Origin: Rhizobium sp. CF122
GTDB lineage: Bacteria; Pseudomonadota; Alphaproteobacteria; Rhizobiales; Rhizobiaceae
Direction: 5' to 3'
NCBI RefSeq assembly: GCF_000282035.1
Contig: NZ_AKKA01000081.1
Location: 1-64,000, forward strand
Length of the DNA stretch: 64,000 bases
The notes below the pieces were generated by a model. The model had not been told where the DNA came from. It saw only the letters and a program-made list of their open reading frames with translations, and did not search any database. Below, one piece after another: positions 1 to 10,079 of this stretch. A program made the position numbers and the translations under genes. How positions within the stretch are numbered: position 1 is the first letter of the stretch; each line of letters begins with the position of its first letter.

Positions 1-3000
1 TGCCGTTGGCCGTCGTCGAGTGGTAGTCAGCCAGCGTCGAACCGGGGGCCAGTTCGATCACGTCTTGCGGCCGTAATGTGCCGACGATGGTGTCGTGGCC
101 GCCATTCGACTTGAAGACGATGCGGTGCGCCGAGGTCAGTGTCGAGATATCGACCGTATCGTTACCCGTCGAACCATCGATCGTGATGGTGTTGGTAAAC
201 AATGTGGTTGCCGCGAAATTGCCGATCACCTGGAAGGTATCGCCACCACCGCCACCGGTGATCTGGATCTCCTCGATATTCGCAAGTTCCGCAACGACTA
301 CGGCACCGCGCGTGATCACGATCTCGGTGGCTGCCGCGACCGTGATGCCGGCCGCGATCGCATCGGCTCGGGCATAGACCCGGAAGGCCTCGGCGCTCGC
401 GTCGCCCACGATCTGAACGGTATCGGTGTCGCGGCCGCCGTCGATGATGTCACGCCCTTCGGTGGAAGCGACGATGATCAGATCGTTGCCGCGATCGCCA
501 AGGATCGCGTCGTTGCCCGGGCCGCCATTGATGGTGTCGTCACCACGACCGCCGTCAATGTTGTCGTCCCCGGCCCCGCCATTGAGGATGTCGTTGTCGC
601 GATCGCCGAGGATCGTGTCGTCGCCATCACCGCCATCGACAGTGTCGGCCCCGCGGCCGGCGTCGATCGTGTCATTGCCGCCAAGGCCAGTGATGGTGTC
701 GTCGCCACGGTCGCCCGTGATTGTATCGGCAAGCGCCGTGCCAATCAGTGTGTCCGCACCACGCGTGCCGACCAAGGTGATGCCGACGCCCGGTGTTGGC
801 GGCAGCGCTGAATAGATCTGCTCCAGCGTTCCATGGCCGTCCTGGTAGATGGCCCGCACGCGCAGGCCAAGTCCCGCCTCCGCGTCGGTGACCGTGAAGC
901 TCGTGCCATGGGCACGCTCCACCTCCCCGGCACCGAAGGTGAGGATGTCCTCATAGACGCCGGATCCGGGAACCGTCTCGACCTGCCAGAAATAGTCGAC
1001 CGGTCCGGAGATTGTCCCGGTCAGATTGGTGGCGGTCACATTGTCGGCATCCGTGATACCGGCAAACGACACCGTCAAAACCGTGCCCGCAGCAGCCGTG
1101 TCGACAGGAGTTACGCCATCTAGGATGGACATCACGCCGGAAGGCGCGGCATTCGTGCCGCCGAGCAAGACTGAGCCATCGGAGAATTGCAGCCGTTCGA
1201 TGTTCATCAACCGGTCGGTTCCGTCGGTGCCGAGATTGTCCCTCACAGTCGTAAGACCGCCGACCGTGGTGATCGTGTAGTCCGCCTGCCTGCCCGAGAA
1301 GACCGCCGTGTCGAAGGCAGCCGCGCCGGTGATGATCTCGCGCACGATGTTCAACTGACCAGGGTTCCAGGTGCCGTTCAGCATCTTCGTCTGGAGTTCC
1401 AGATCGGCCATGCTGTCGAAGGAGGCGATTTCTGGCCCGGTGTGGTTTGTGTCGCCCGCCGCATAGACGGCGATGCGGACGTTCAGCCACTTGTCACCAT
1501 CGATGACGTCGTCGCCGCCGCGGCCCTCGATGATGTCGCTGCCGTCACCGCCAAGGATGATGTTGCCGCCATCGTAGAACGTCTTGTGTGCGCCGGGCGC
1601 CAGATCGGCCGCGTAGGCTGTATCGAGCAGGCTCTGCAGACCGTTGATCAGCGCGATATTGGTCAGCACGCTGCCCGTTGCGCCTTCTGTCGGCAGGGCC
1701 GCAGCGTCGACATTGTCGCCGTGCAGTACGTCGCCAAAATGCGAGCCGGAGACACCTTCGACGATATCGAAACGGATCAGCGGCGTTGCCGAACCCGGCA
1801 GTAGAGGCGTGTCGAAGAAGCGATCCGAGATGTCGATGTAGACGCCGCGCTCGTTATCCTTGAAGTCGGCCCAGTCGTAGCCGGAGCCGCCGATGTAGCG
1901 GTCCCCGAAGCCGGTCTTGCCGACCATTATGTCGTCGCCGCCTTCGCCGTTGAACTTGTCGTTCTCGCCGTCACCGATGAAGACATCGTTGCCGATGATC
2001 GGGTCGTTGCCGAGTGGGTCGAAATTGTCGCCAGGCGCTCCGTCTGACGTGCCTTTCTCGATCCAGTCGTCACCCTCGTTGCCCATATCCTGTTCGTTGG
2101 CCTTGCTGCCCAGGATAAAGTCGTTGCCCTGGCCGCCAATCGCTTCCGACGCGTCCTCGCCGGTGATGATGAAGTCGCTGCCGAAGCCGCCGATGATCAG
2201 GTTGACGCCGTTGCCACCCTGGATCACGTCGTTTCCGTCGCCGCCCTGAATGTTGTCGTCGCCGCCGATGTCGGTGATGATGTCGCTGCCGTCACCACCG
2301 CGGAGCTGGTCGTTGCCATAGCCGCCTTCAATGCGGTCGTCACCTCCGTCACCATAGACGGTGTCGTCGCCGGCTCCCGAGATCAGTATGTCGTTGCCGC
2401 TCGGATTGGCCGGGCTGCCAGGGTTGGTGCCGCCGAGGACGATGTGGTCCTCGCCGGTATACTTGATGTAGTTGCTGTCGGGACCAACAGTGTCGGGATT
2501 GTCGCGAACGACGAGCGGATTGAGCTCCGTGCCTCCTTCTGTCGGGTCGGCGCGATTGTCCGGGCCAAGCGCGGTGAACTGCTTGCTCTGGTCGACCTCG
2601 AGTGTCCAGGTCGGCGTTGAGAAGACAAGCGCCGACAGGTGCGTCGCGGTTGTGTTGGCCATGATGAGCTTGGCGAACGAATTCCCCTCCAGCTCGGCGT
2701 TGAAGGCCAGGCCAGCGGTGCGCTCGAGATAGTAGAAGCGGTCGCCGTCCTGCAGCTTCTCGAGTTGGTTCTCGAAGATGAAGTTGAAGGTCGAGCCGAG
2801 CATGCCCCCGAACGGGTTCTTCTCCTCGGCCAGGCCGCCGATCCACAGATCGATGGCGTCAAGACCTGTCGTGGTGACCCCGTTGGCCAGGCTCGTCCAG
2901 GCACCGGCTGAGTTAAGGAAGTCGAGCCGGTCGGCAGGTTCGCCAGCTCCACCGAGGACAAGGAGAGTAGCCGCGGCGCGCTTGGCCGCCGTCGTCGTGG

Positions 3001-6000
3001 CGCTGGTTATCGAACTATGCGTGCCGTAGGCGGCGATGAAGTTGATCACCGATTCCGGGTGCTTCAGATGCTGCACCAGGTCGGCCCAACTCGTGTACGG
3101 CTTAAGGTCGGAATTCCCGGTCTGCCCGTAAATGTCGCGGCGAACGGCATTCAGCGAGGGGATGCCGACATCGCGACCACGCGCGATGTTGATCGCCGGC
3201 AAGTCGAGGGGCAGGCCAAGCAGGTTGTTGCGCAGGGCTTCGGTCACGAACTCATCGATTTCGTTGCCGACCTGGCGGGTGACCCCGCGGATGATGGCGC
3301 TGGTCGCGTCCTCCGGAGTGGTCCCGCTCGCTGCGAAGGCCAGCGGGTTCAGGAAGGCTGCGATCAGGCCGGTCTGCTGATTGCCGGCTTCGTTCGGGTT
3401 TCCGTCGCCCACGACGTTGAAATTCTCGTCGTAGCGGTCGACTGTCTCCGTCAGCATCGAATGGCCGAAACGATAGACCGTATGGGCGAACTCGGCCACG
3501 ATCGAGGGGTCGAGGTCGGCGTCGTAGACCTGTGTCGGTGCGAAGAACAGGTCGACGTTCGGCTGGATGGTGCGCGCGAACTCCTCGAACACCAGATGCT
3601 GGTACTGCATTTCGGTGCCGAATTTCGCGCTCTGGAACAGGCGCTCGCCATTCCACTGCAGGGCCGCGACAGCAGCCGGATCAGTCGGAAACTCCGCCGG
3701 CCCTGTGCCGGGCATCAGCCACTCCTTCAGGAAGTCGAGGTTGTTGGCCGCGAGGACCGTCTCCTTCGTCTGGTCGACCAGCCGGTTGTGCTCGTGATGG
3801 AAGATCGAGTGCACGGCGGTGAGGCCGATGTTCTCGTTCACGCGGCCGTCGCCGGCGATGTAGTGTGCGTCGAGCAGTTCGTTATCGTAGGAGAGGTTGT
3901 TGCCTCCCGGTCCGACGGGAACGGCATTTCCGGTATCCGCATCGGCATCGGGAGCAAGATCGTCAGCCGTCTTGGCAACGCCGTCGGCACCGGGGCCGGG
4001 AGCAAACACCGGCACGGCGTTATGCGCGATGTCATTGAGGAACGCGTGACCGGTGCGCACTGCATTGGTGAGCGAGATCGGCGCAAGCGGATTGCCCTCG
4101 ACAAGGAAGTCGTCATCCGTGCCACCGATGCCGTCCGCCCCCTTCATCACGACCTGCGGGAAGCCATTCGGCCCCTTGGTGAAATTGCCGTAGGCGTCAG
4201 TGGCCAGAAGCGGCACGTTGTCGAAATCGGCATCGGTGAGATTGATGCCGAGAATGTCGTTGGCCTGTGCCTTGACGACCTTCCAGGTCGCCATGCCGCC
4301 AATCTCGACGTCATCGCCGCCGCCGAAATGCCCATCGGCGCCGAGATTCCAGTTGGTGATCAGCTTGCCGGTGGCGTGCGCTCCGGCACCGTCCAGACTG
4401 TAAGCACGCAGGAACACCTGGTGCGATGGATGCGAGGAATAGGTCTGGTTCTGGTCGACAAATGGCGTGGTGGTGTTGGTGCCAGCGTGGGTGTTGTCGG
4501 CGGATTCGTCGACGGTGGTGTTCGGGTCGTCGACGAGGATGCCGTCAGGCCCTGCCTGCGTTGCCCGCGTCACAACCATGAAGTTTGAATTGCCGCCGGG
4601 GACGTAGAGTGGATCGTCCGGCTGCAGCGGAATGTAGATTGTTCCGTTTCCACCCTTGGTTACGAGGTCTAGGCCGTGGTCGAAGAACTGGCCGAAGAAT
4701 GTAAACCAAGAGTTGAACGGTGCCGAAAGGCCGACGTCAGGCGCGACCGCGTCGATCTTGAATACGTCGCGGTCGTCGGCCGTGCCGAAGAGCCCGTCGA
4801 GTCCAGGGCTCTTGACGATCGAGACCCCGTCTTTAAGGACGTCGTCATTCGCCGCGCCGGATACGCCGAAGTCAAGATGGCCGTTGAGGCCCGGATCGAA
4901 CGCGGCGGCATAGGCCGACGGGTTGTTGGCGGTCTGGTCGACGACCAGGTTGCTGATCGTGCGCGGATCGGAATCGACGACACTGGTTGAAGAATTGTAG
5001 TTGGTGTTGGTGACGGGCGGCGGCCCGCCTGGCCCGAGGCTGAACGGATCTTCGTCCTGCTCGTTCAGGAAATTCGGCGGAACCACCCGCGGGAACGTGT
5101 TGTCGGCCGCCCCGAATTCGCTCTGGTCGATACCGTTGAGGTGGACGAGGTTGTTGTTTGAACCGTCGACAGTGCGCAGGCCAAGCGGCGAGCGAACGTT
5201 CGGGATCAGGGACAGGAGACTGGCGCCGTTCGCATTGGCTTCGGCAATCTTGATCTGATCAAGAATGAACTGCAGGTCGGACACGGCAAGATGAATGCCG
5301 GCGCCACCGGCGGTGACTTCGGTAAGCGGAGTTGTAACGGTCGGCGGGGCGACCGGTGCAGCTGCGATTGCATCAGTCGGTGCCGAGAAGACCGTTTCGG
5401 TCACACCATGAGCGTCCTGGTAGTAGGCCTTGACGCGAAGCGGCAGGCCGACGAGATCAGGCGTCACGCGGAAATTGACACCATCCGCGCTCAGGAAGGC
5501 AAGGTCGCCCGCCGGCAGTAGGATGATATCCTCAAAGACGCCATCGCCATTGCGATCGACTTGCCAGTAGTAGGAGACGGACTGGGTAATTGCCCCGGGA
5601 TTGTCTCCATCGGTCACGCCTGCAATCGATACCTCCAGCAATTGGCCGGCTGTGGGCGTGCCGTCGGCGGCATGCGTCGTGGCGTCGCGAATCTCCAGCA
5701 GCCCAACCGGTTCGGCGTTGAGGCCGGGCACGACGACCTGGGCCTCGTCCGCGAACTGCAACCGCTCGATATGGGTCAGAGTATCCGTGCCATCGCGAGC
5801 AACCACACTGTCGACGACCGTTACGATGTCGTCGCTGAAGTCGGCCGTCCCCCTGTTGTCGATAGTGACGGTATAGTCGGCTCTGTTGCCCGAAAAGACG
5901 GCCGTGTCGAAGGCATCGCCACCGGTGGAGCTGCCGTCCATGATCTCGCGGATCGCATGCAGTTGGCCGGGATTGTAGGTTCCCGCCAGCATAAACGGCA

Positions 6001-9000
6001 TCAACTGGACCATGTTGTCGAAGGAGGCGATCGGCGCGCCAGTGTGGTTTGTGTCCCCGGCCGCGTAGACGCCGATGCGCACGTTCAGCCACTTGTCGCC
6101 ATCGATCAGGTCGTCGCCGCCGCGGCCTTCGATGATGTCGCTGCCGTCACCACCGAGGATGATGTTGCCGGTCGCGAATCCGGTCTGCGACAGCCCGGCA
6201 TTCCCGAGCAGCGTGGCAAGTTGGTCGATCAGCGCAACGTTGGTCAGCGCGCTGCCGGTGGCACCACCATGGTTGATGATGGTGTCGGCGTTAACGTCGT
6301 CGCCGCGCAGCACGTCGGCATATCTCGAACCCGACAGGCCCTCCACCTCCGCGAAGCGGTCGAGGATCGAAGCCGGCGACGAGCCGATGGGCTGGAAAGC
6401 TCCGATGTTGGTCGCCGGTGCGCCGTGCGGTTGCGCCAATGCAGCCAGCGTAAGGTCAACGGTCACGCCAAAGCGGTCGTTCAGGTAGGTGACCCAGTCG
6501 AAACCAGACATCCCGTCCATCTTGTCCTGGGCGTCGCTGCCGGTGAAGATGTCGTCCCCGCCTTCGCCGATCATTTCGTCGAAGCCGCCGCCGCCAATGA
6601 AGATGTCATTGCCGATCACGTCGTCGGCCAGCACGGGCGAGAAGTTGTCGCCAGGCGCTCCGTCCTGGGTGCCCAGTTCGATCCAGTCGTCGCCCTCATT
6701 GCCGGTCGGCGGCAGATTGGTCTTGGCGCCGAGGATGAAGTCGTCGCCGGTCCCGCCAAACGTCGTCGAGATGTCTTCCGTGGTGATGATGAAGTCCTGG
6801 CCGCTGCCGCCGAGGATCAGGTTGCCCAGGACCGACATGTTGCCGACGACAATGACGTCGTTGCCGGCACCGCCTTCGATGCGATTGTCACCGAAAGAAT
6901 CGGACAGGATGTCGTCGCCGTCACCGCCGAGAACCGTATCGTTGCCCGAGCCGCCCTCTAGCCGGTCATTGCCGCCATCGCCATAAAGCGTGTCGTCGCC
7001 ATCGCCGGAGATGATAATGTCATTGCCCGCGGTGCCACCGAGGACGACATGGTCCTCACCGGTGTACTGGAGATAGTTCGTGTCCGTGCCATCCGTCGCT
7101 GGATTGTCGCGGATAACGAGAGGAACAACTTCGACGCCGTTGATCTCAAGGCCGCCGGTCGGATCCGCGCGGCCATCGGCGCCGAGCCCGGTGTGCTGCC
7201 GCGATTGATCGACTTCGAGCGTGAAGCTTGGTGTTGTGAAGATCGCGTTCGGCAAATGCGTCGCGTCGCTGTTCAGCATTACCAGCTTGGCGAAGGAGTT
7301 GTTCTCCAGCTCGGTGCCGAAATGCATGCCGGCCGTGCGCGACAGGTAATAGAAGCGGTCGCCGTTCTGCAGCGATTCAAGCTGGGTCTCGAAGACGAAG
7401 TTGAAGGTCGAGCCGAGCATGCCACCAAACGGCATCTTCTCTTCCGCCAGGCCCCCGATCCAGAAATCGACGTCGTTGAGGCCGCCAAGCGAGCCACCCT
7501 GATAGGCGCCGGTCGCGTTCAGGAAGTCGAGGCGGTCGATCGGCGCCCCAGCGCCGCCAAGGACGATCAAGGTCGCGGCCGCGCGCTTGTCGGCAAGCGT
7601 CGTTGCGCTGGTGATCGACAAATGCGTGCCATAGGCCGCGATGAAGTTGATCAGCGACTCCGCATGCTTGAGGTGGTCGGCAAAGTCGGCCCAACTGATA
7701 TAGGGCTTGAGTTGACTGTCGCCGGTCATTGCGAAGAATTGAGACCGCGCGTTGTTGAACGAGGGAATGCCGGTGTCACGGCCACGCGCAATGTTCAGCG
7801 CCGGCAGGTCGAGTGGCAGGCCGAGCAGGTTGTTGCGCAGTGCTTCGGTAACGAACTCGTCGATCTCATTACCAACCTGGCGGGTGACGCCACGCACGAT
7901 CGCGCCGGTCGCCTGTTCGGGCGTCAGGCCACTATTGGCGTAGGCGAGCGGATTGAGGAAGGCCGCGATCAGGCCGAGCTGCGGGTCACCTCCGACGGTA
8001 TTGAAGTTCGGATCCAAGCGGTCGACCGTCTCGGTCAGCATCGAATGGCCGAAGCGATAAACCGTATGGGCGAACTCGGCGAGGATCGCCGGATTGATCG
8101 TCGTATCGTAGCCGCTCGGAGCCAGGAATTCGTCGACCTGAGGCTGGACCGTGCGGGCGAACTCCTCGAACACCAGATGCTGATACTGCATCTCCGTGCC
8201 GAACTTGGCGGATTGGAAAAGGCGTTCGCCGTTCCAGTCGAGCGCATCGATCTGGGCCTGCGTCAGCGGGAATGTCGTGTTCGGGGCAAGCGGGGTGTCG
8301 AGCCACTGGTTGAGGAAGGCGACGTCGCCGGTCGCCAACGCCACGTCCTTGGTCTGCTGGACAAGGCGGTTATGCTCGGAATGGAACACAGCGTGCACGG
8401 CGGTGAGGCCGATATTCTCGTTCACGCGGCCGTCACCAGCCATGTAGTGGGCGTCGAGAAGTTCGTTGTCGTACTGGCCGGCCGCAATCGGACCGGTGTT
8501 GACGATGTTGTCGGCATCCGCGGTCTTGCCTGTCGGATCGGCATTGTGCGCGATGTCGTTCAGGAAGGCATGACCGGTGCGGGCAGCGCCCGCGAGACTG
8601 ATCGGCGCTGCCGGATTACCCTCGGTGAAGGTGTTATCCTGCATCATCACCATGGGGAACCCATTGGGCCCCTTGATGAAATTGCCATAGGCATCGACGG
8701 CCAGGACCGGCACATTGCCGACGTCGGCATCAGTGAGATTGATGCCGAGAATGTCGCGAGCCTGCGCCTTGACCACGGCCCAGGTGGCCATCCCGCCGAT
8801 TTCCGTGTCGTCACTGGTACCGAACAGGCCATCAGCGCCGAGATTGCGGTTGGTGATCAGTTCACCGGTGGCCACCGGATCGCCATTGGCATTCAGCTCA
8901 TAGGCACGCAGGAACACCTGATGCGAAGCATTCGAGGCGTAGGTCTGGCTCTGGTCGACGAAGGGCGAGGTCGTGTTGGTCGCGGCCTGACCCCCCGCAG

Positions 9001-9625
9001 CACGTTGCAGGACCATGAAGTTCAGAGCGCCGGGAGCCGTGCTAAAGAGCGGATCATCCGGATTCAACGGAATGAAGACGGTTTCGGTCTGGCTCTGGCT
9101 CTTGGTCACCAGATCGAGACCATGGTCGAAGAACTGTCCGAAGAAGGTCATCCAGGCGTTGAACGGCGCCGACAGGCCCGCATCGGCAGTGATGTTCGGG
9201 ATGAAATTGACTGGAACGTCGTCGCCCGTGCCGAACTGACCGTCCAGCCCAGGGCTGATGACGGTGCTTGATCCCGGGGTCTGACCGGCTGCGGCCTGAG
9301 CTGCCGGGTTGTTGTCCGTCTGATCGACGATCAGGTTGCTGATCGTGCGCGGCTGAGAATCAACGACCCCCGCCCCCGGGGTCGCATAGGTGGTGCCCGC
9401 CTCCGCAGGTCGAAAAGAGGGGTCGGTGAGGCGCGGAAACGCCAAATCCGCAGCCCCGAATTCGGGGTGGACCAGATTGTTGAAAGAGCCATCGACGGTC
9501 CGCAGGCCAAAAGGCACCTCGGCGTTTGGCAAGATATCAGTGAGGCTCTCGCCCTGCGCATTCCGCTCCGCAATTATGATCTGCTGCAGGATGAAATCCA
9601 GGTCCGAGCGAATAAATTCTACCAT
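1..9625 (-). CDS. Giant RTX protein with two tandem animal-type haem peroxidase modules (partial, C-terminus off the left edge)
   Basis: The frame is open from an ATG with a GGAGGG ribosome site to the window edge: at least 3208 codons with no stop seen at the points I checked. Module 1 (about residues 1-850) has the distal motif FFGQFFDHGLDL (His168), the arginine motif DGRVNENIGL (Arg400, with the Glu equivalent to the haem-linking Glu242 of myeloperoxidase) and the proximal motif VYRFGHSML (His527). Module 2 (about 1450-2400) repeats all three (His1650, Arg1928, His2055). Each module is followed by GGxGxD-type RTX nonapeptides and beta-rich linkers. No N-terminal signal peptide is seen, so export by a type I system through a C-terminal signal is expected; no exporter genes lie in the window. 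The same architecture is known for MopA-type Mn(II)-oxidising peroxidases and bacterial 'peroxicins'. Oxidant substrate (halide, Mn or organic) is inference. Confidence 0.93.
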   Translation of the reverse strand, partial: MVEFIRSDLDFILQQIIIAERNAQGESLTDILPNAEVPFGLRTVDGSFNNLVHPEFGAADLAFPRLTDPSFRPAEAGTTYATPGAGVVDSQPRTISNLIVDQTDNNPAAQAAAGQTPGSSTVISPGLDGQFGTGDDVPVNFIPNITADAGLSAPFNAWMTFFGQFFDHGLDLVTKSQSQTETVFIPLNPDDPLFSTAPGALNFMVLQRAAGGQAATNTTSPFVDQSQTYASNASHQVFLRAYELNANGDPVATGELITNRNLGADGLFGTSDDTEIGGMATWAVVKAQARDILGINLTDADVGNVPVLAVDAYGNFIKGPNGFPMVMMQDNTFTEGNPAAPISLAGAARTGHAFLNDIAHNADPTGKTADADNIVNTGPIAAGQYDNELLDAHYMAGDGRVNENIGLTAVHAVFHSEHNRLVQQTKDVALATGDVAFLNQWLDTPLAPNTTFPLTQAQIDALDWNGERLFQSAKFGTEMQYQHLVFEEFARTVQPQVDEFLAPSGYDTTINPAILAEFAHTVYRFGHSMLTETVDRLDPNFNTVGGDPQLGLIAAFLNPLAYANSGLTPEQATGAIVRGVTRQVGNEIDEFVTEALRNNLLGLPLDLPALNIARGRDTGIPSFNNARSQFFAMTGDSQLKPYISWADFADHLKHAESLINFIAAYGTHLSITSATTLADKRAAATLIVLGGAGAPIDRLDFLNATGAYQGGSLGGLNDVDFWIGGLAEEKMPFGGMLGSTFNFVFETQLESLQNGDRFYYLSRTAGMHFGTELENNSFAKLVMLNSDATHLPNAIFTTPSFTLEVDQSRQHTGLGADGRADPTGGLEINGVEVVPLVIRDNPATDGTDTNYLQYTGEDHVVLGGTAGNDIIISGDGDDTLYGDGGNDRLEGGSGNDTVLGGDGDDILSDSFGDNRIEGGAGNDVIVVGNMSVLGNLILGGSGQDFIITTEDISTTFGGTGDDFILGAKTNLPPTGNEGDDWIELGTQDGAPGDNFSPVLADDVIGNDIFIGGGGFDEMIGEGGDDIFTGSDAQDKMDGMSGFDWVTYLNDRFGVTVDLTLAALAQPHGAPATNIGAFQPIGSSPASILDRFAEVEGLSGSRYADVLRGDDVNADTIINHGGATGSALTNVALIDQLATLLGNAGLSQTGFATGNIILGGDGSDIIEGRGGDDLIDGDKWLNVRIGVYAAGDTNHTGAPIASFDNMVQLMPFMLAGTYNPGQLHAIREIMDGSSTGGDAFDTAVFSGNRADYTVTIDNRGTADFSDDIVTVVDSVVARDGTDTLTHIERLQFADEAQVVVPGLNAEPVGLLEIRDATTHAADGTPTAGQLLEVSIAGVTDGDNPGAITQSVSYYWQVDRNGDGVFEDIILLPAGDLAFLSADGVNFRVTPDLVGLPLRVKAYYQDAHGVTETVFSAPTDAIAAAPVAPPTVTTPLTEVTAGGAGIHLAVSDLQFILDQIKIAEANANGASLLSLIPNVRSPLGLRTVDGSNNNLVHLNGIDQSEFGAADNTFPRVVPPNFLNEQDEDPFSLGPGGPPPVTNTNYNSSTSVVDSDPRTISNLVVDQTANNPSAYAAAFDPGLNGHLDFGVSGAANDDVLKDGVSIVKSPGLDGLFGTADDRDVFKIDAVAPDVGLSAPFNSWFTFFGQFFDHGLDLVTKGGNGTIYIPLQPDDPLYVPGGNSNFMVVTRATQAGPDGILVDDPNTTVDESADNTHAGTNTTTPFVDQNQTYSSHPSHQVFLRAYSLDGAGAHATGKLITNWNLGADGHFGGGDDVEIGGMATWKVVKAQANDILGINLTDADFDNVPLLATDAYGNFTKGPNGFPQVVMKGADGIGGTDDDFLVEGNPLAPISLTNAVRTGHAFLNDIAHNAVPVFAPGPGADGVAKTADDLAPDADADTGNAVPVGPGGNNLSYDNELLDAHYIAGDGRVNENIGLTAVHSIFHHEHNRLVDQTKETVLAANNLDFLKEWLMPGTGPAEFPTDPAAVAALQWNGERLFQSAKFGTEMQYQHLVFEEFARTIQPNVDLFFAPTQVYDADLDPSIVAEFAHTVYRFGHSMLTETVDRYDENFNVVGDGNPNEAGNQQTGLIAAFLNPLAFAASGTTPEDATSAIIRGVTRQVGNEIDEFVTEALRNNLLGLPLDLPAINIARGRDVGIPSLNAVRRDIYGQTGNSDLKPYTSWADLVQHLKHPESVINFIAAYGTHSSITSATTTAAKRAAATLLVLGGAGEPADRLDFLNSAGAWTSLANGVTTTGLDAIDLWIGGLAEEKNPFGGMLGSTFNFIFENQLEKLQDGDRFYYLERTAGLAFNAELEGNSFAKLIMANTTATHLSALVFSTPTWTLEVDQSKQFTALGPDNRADPTEGGTELNPLVVRDNPDTVGPDSNYIKYTGEDHIVLGGTNPGSPANPSGNDILISGAGDDTVYGDGGDDRIEGGYGNDQLRGGDGSDIITDIGGDDNIQGGDGNDVIQGGNGVNLIIGGFGSDFIITGEDASEAIGGQGNDFILGSKANEQDMGNEGDDWIEKGTSDGAPGDNFDPLGNDPIIGNDVFIGDGENDKFNGEGGDDIMVGKTGFGDRYIGGSGYDWADFKDNERGVYIDISDRFFDTPLLPGSATPLIRFDIVEGVSGSHFGDVLHGDNVDAAALPTEGATGSVLTNIALINGLQSLLDTAYAADLAPGAHKTFYDGGNIILGGDGSDIIEGRGGDDVIDGDKWLNVRIAVYAAGDTNHTGPEIASFDSMADLELQTKMLNGTWNPGQLNIVREIITGAAAFDTAVFSGRQADYTITTVGGLTTVRDNLGTDGTDRLMNIERLQFSDGSVLLGGTNAAPSGVMSILDGVTPVDTAAAGTVLTVSFAGITDADNVTATNLTGTISGPVDYFWQVETVPGSGVYEDILTFGAGEVERAHGTSFTVTDAEAGLGLRVRAIYQDGHGTLEQIYSALPPTPGVGITLVGTRGADTLIGTALADTITGDRGDDTITGLGGNDTIDAGRGADTVDGGDGDDTILGDRDNDILNGGAGDDNIDGGRGDDTINGGPGNDAILGDRGNDLIIVASTEGRDIIDGGRDTDTVQIVGDASAEAFRVYARADAIAAGITVAAATEIVITRGAVVVAELANIEEIQITGGGGGDTFQVIGNFAATTLFTNTITIDGSTGNDTVDISTLTSAHRIVFKSNGGHDTIVGTLRPQDVIELAPGSTLADYHSTTANG
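475..770 (-). repeat. RTX nonapeptide block near the visible C-terminal end
   Basis: About ten consecutive units of the GGxGDDxIxG type (for example ITGDRGDDTITGLGGNDT) are encoded on the minus strand. This is the most regular RTX array in the protein and lies about 160 codons from the window edge. Confidence 0.85.
1875..2425 (-). repeat. RTX nonapeptide block after peroxidase module 2
   Basis: Minus-strand translation gives GGxGxD units such as YGDGGDDRIEGGYGNDQLRG. It is the counterpart of the first block and sits at the same place relative to the second peroxidase module, supporting an internal duplication of the whole peroxidase-RTX unit. Confidence 0.85.
6490..7035 (-). repeat. RTX calcium-binding nonapeptide block after peroxidase module 1
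   Basis: Minus-strand translation gives repeated GGxGxDxxx units such as YGDGGNDRLEGGSGNDTVL. These fold as parallel beta-rolls when they bind calcium outside the cell. A shorter GGDGSD/GRGGDD cluster follows near 6.1-6.2 kb. Confidence 0.85.
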
Positions 9626-10079
9626 GCCACCCTCCAATAGTTGCCATTCGCCTTGGACAAAGCTTCGCCGTCGCACCAAACCAAGTGCGTTGCCGGCTGA
9701 ACACGCCGCCGAAGCTATGGCCGAAACAGTTGTTAGGCCCTCCCACGGACCAATCGTCGATGATTATGCAAGCTCGAGTATCTGTACGCGAGGGGACTAG
9801 GTCGCATGATCAGCTGGACAACGGTCCAGTCGCCGATGGCACTATTGTCGCTCTATGCCGAGTCCTTAGTCTAGCCATTGCTTAGACCAAGGTCCAAGAA
9901 CTGACGGGTGAATCCACGACGAGGATGAAGACCACACATGGCGGATACCGTTGAAAAATTCGACATTGCTGGCGCTGCAGTGTCGCGATTCAATCGTCGC
10001 ATTGATTTGCAAGGGATTGAGCGATGATGGGATGTCAGGCAGCTCCAGCGCGACTTTTTTGCAACTTCTGCCTCGATGA
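9626..10079. other. Intergenic region upstream of the peroxidase gene
   Basis: No convincing gene. A strong ribosome site (GGAGGG) lies just before the peroxidase ATG. A perfect inverted repeat, CTGGAC-AACG-GTCCAG at 9814-9829, is a possible operator. The stretch is too short to hold an nrsF-type anti-sigma gene (about 630 bp), which would be expected directly downstream of the sigma gene. No copy of the TGTAAC/CGAAT promoter motif found at 10.7 kb is visible here. Confidence 0.6.

Noticed and set aside
475..770. CRISPR-like regular repeats
   Set aside because: The periodicity is 27 bases and encodes RTX nonapeptides in the minus-strand frame; there are no spacers or cas genes.
7049..9271. 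A 740-codon plus-strand open frame antisense to the peroxidase gene
   Set aside because: It is the mirror of a GC-rich, strongly coding minus strand; its translation is low in hydrophobic cores and full of repeats, and it matches no family. The same applies to the plus-strand frames at 3017-4588, 5561-6961 and 95-811.
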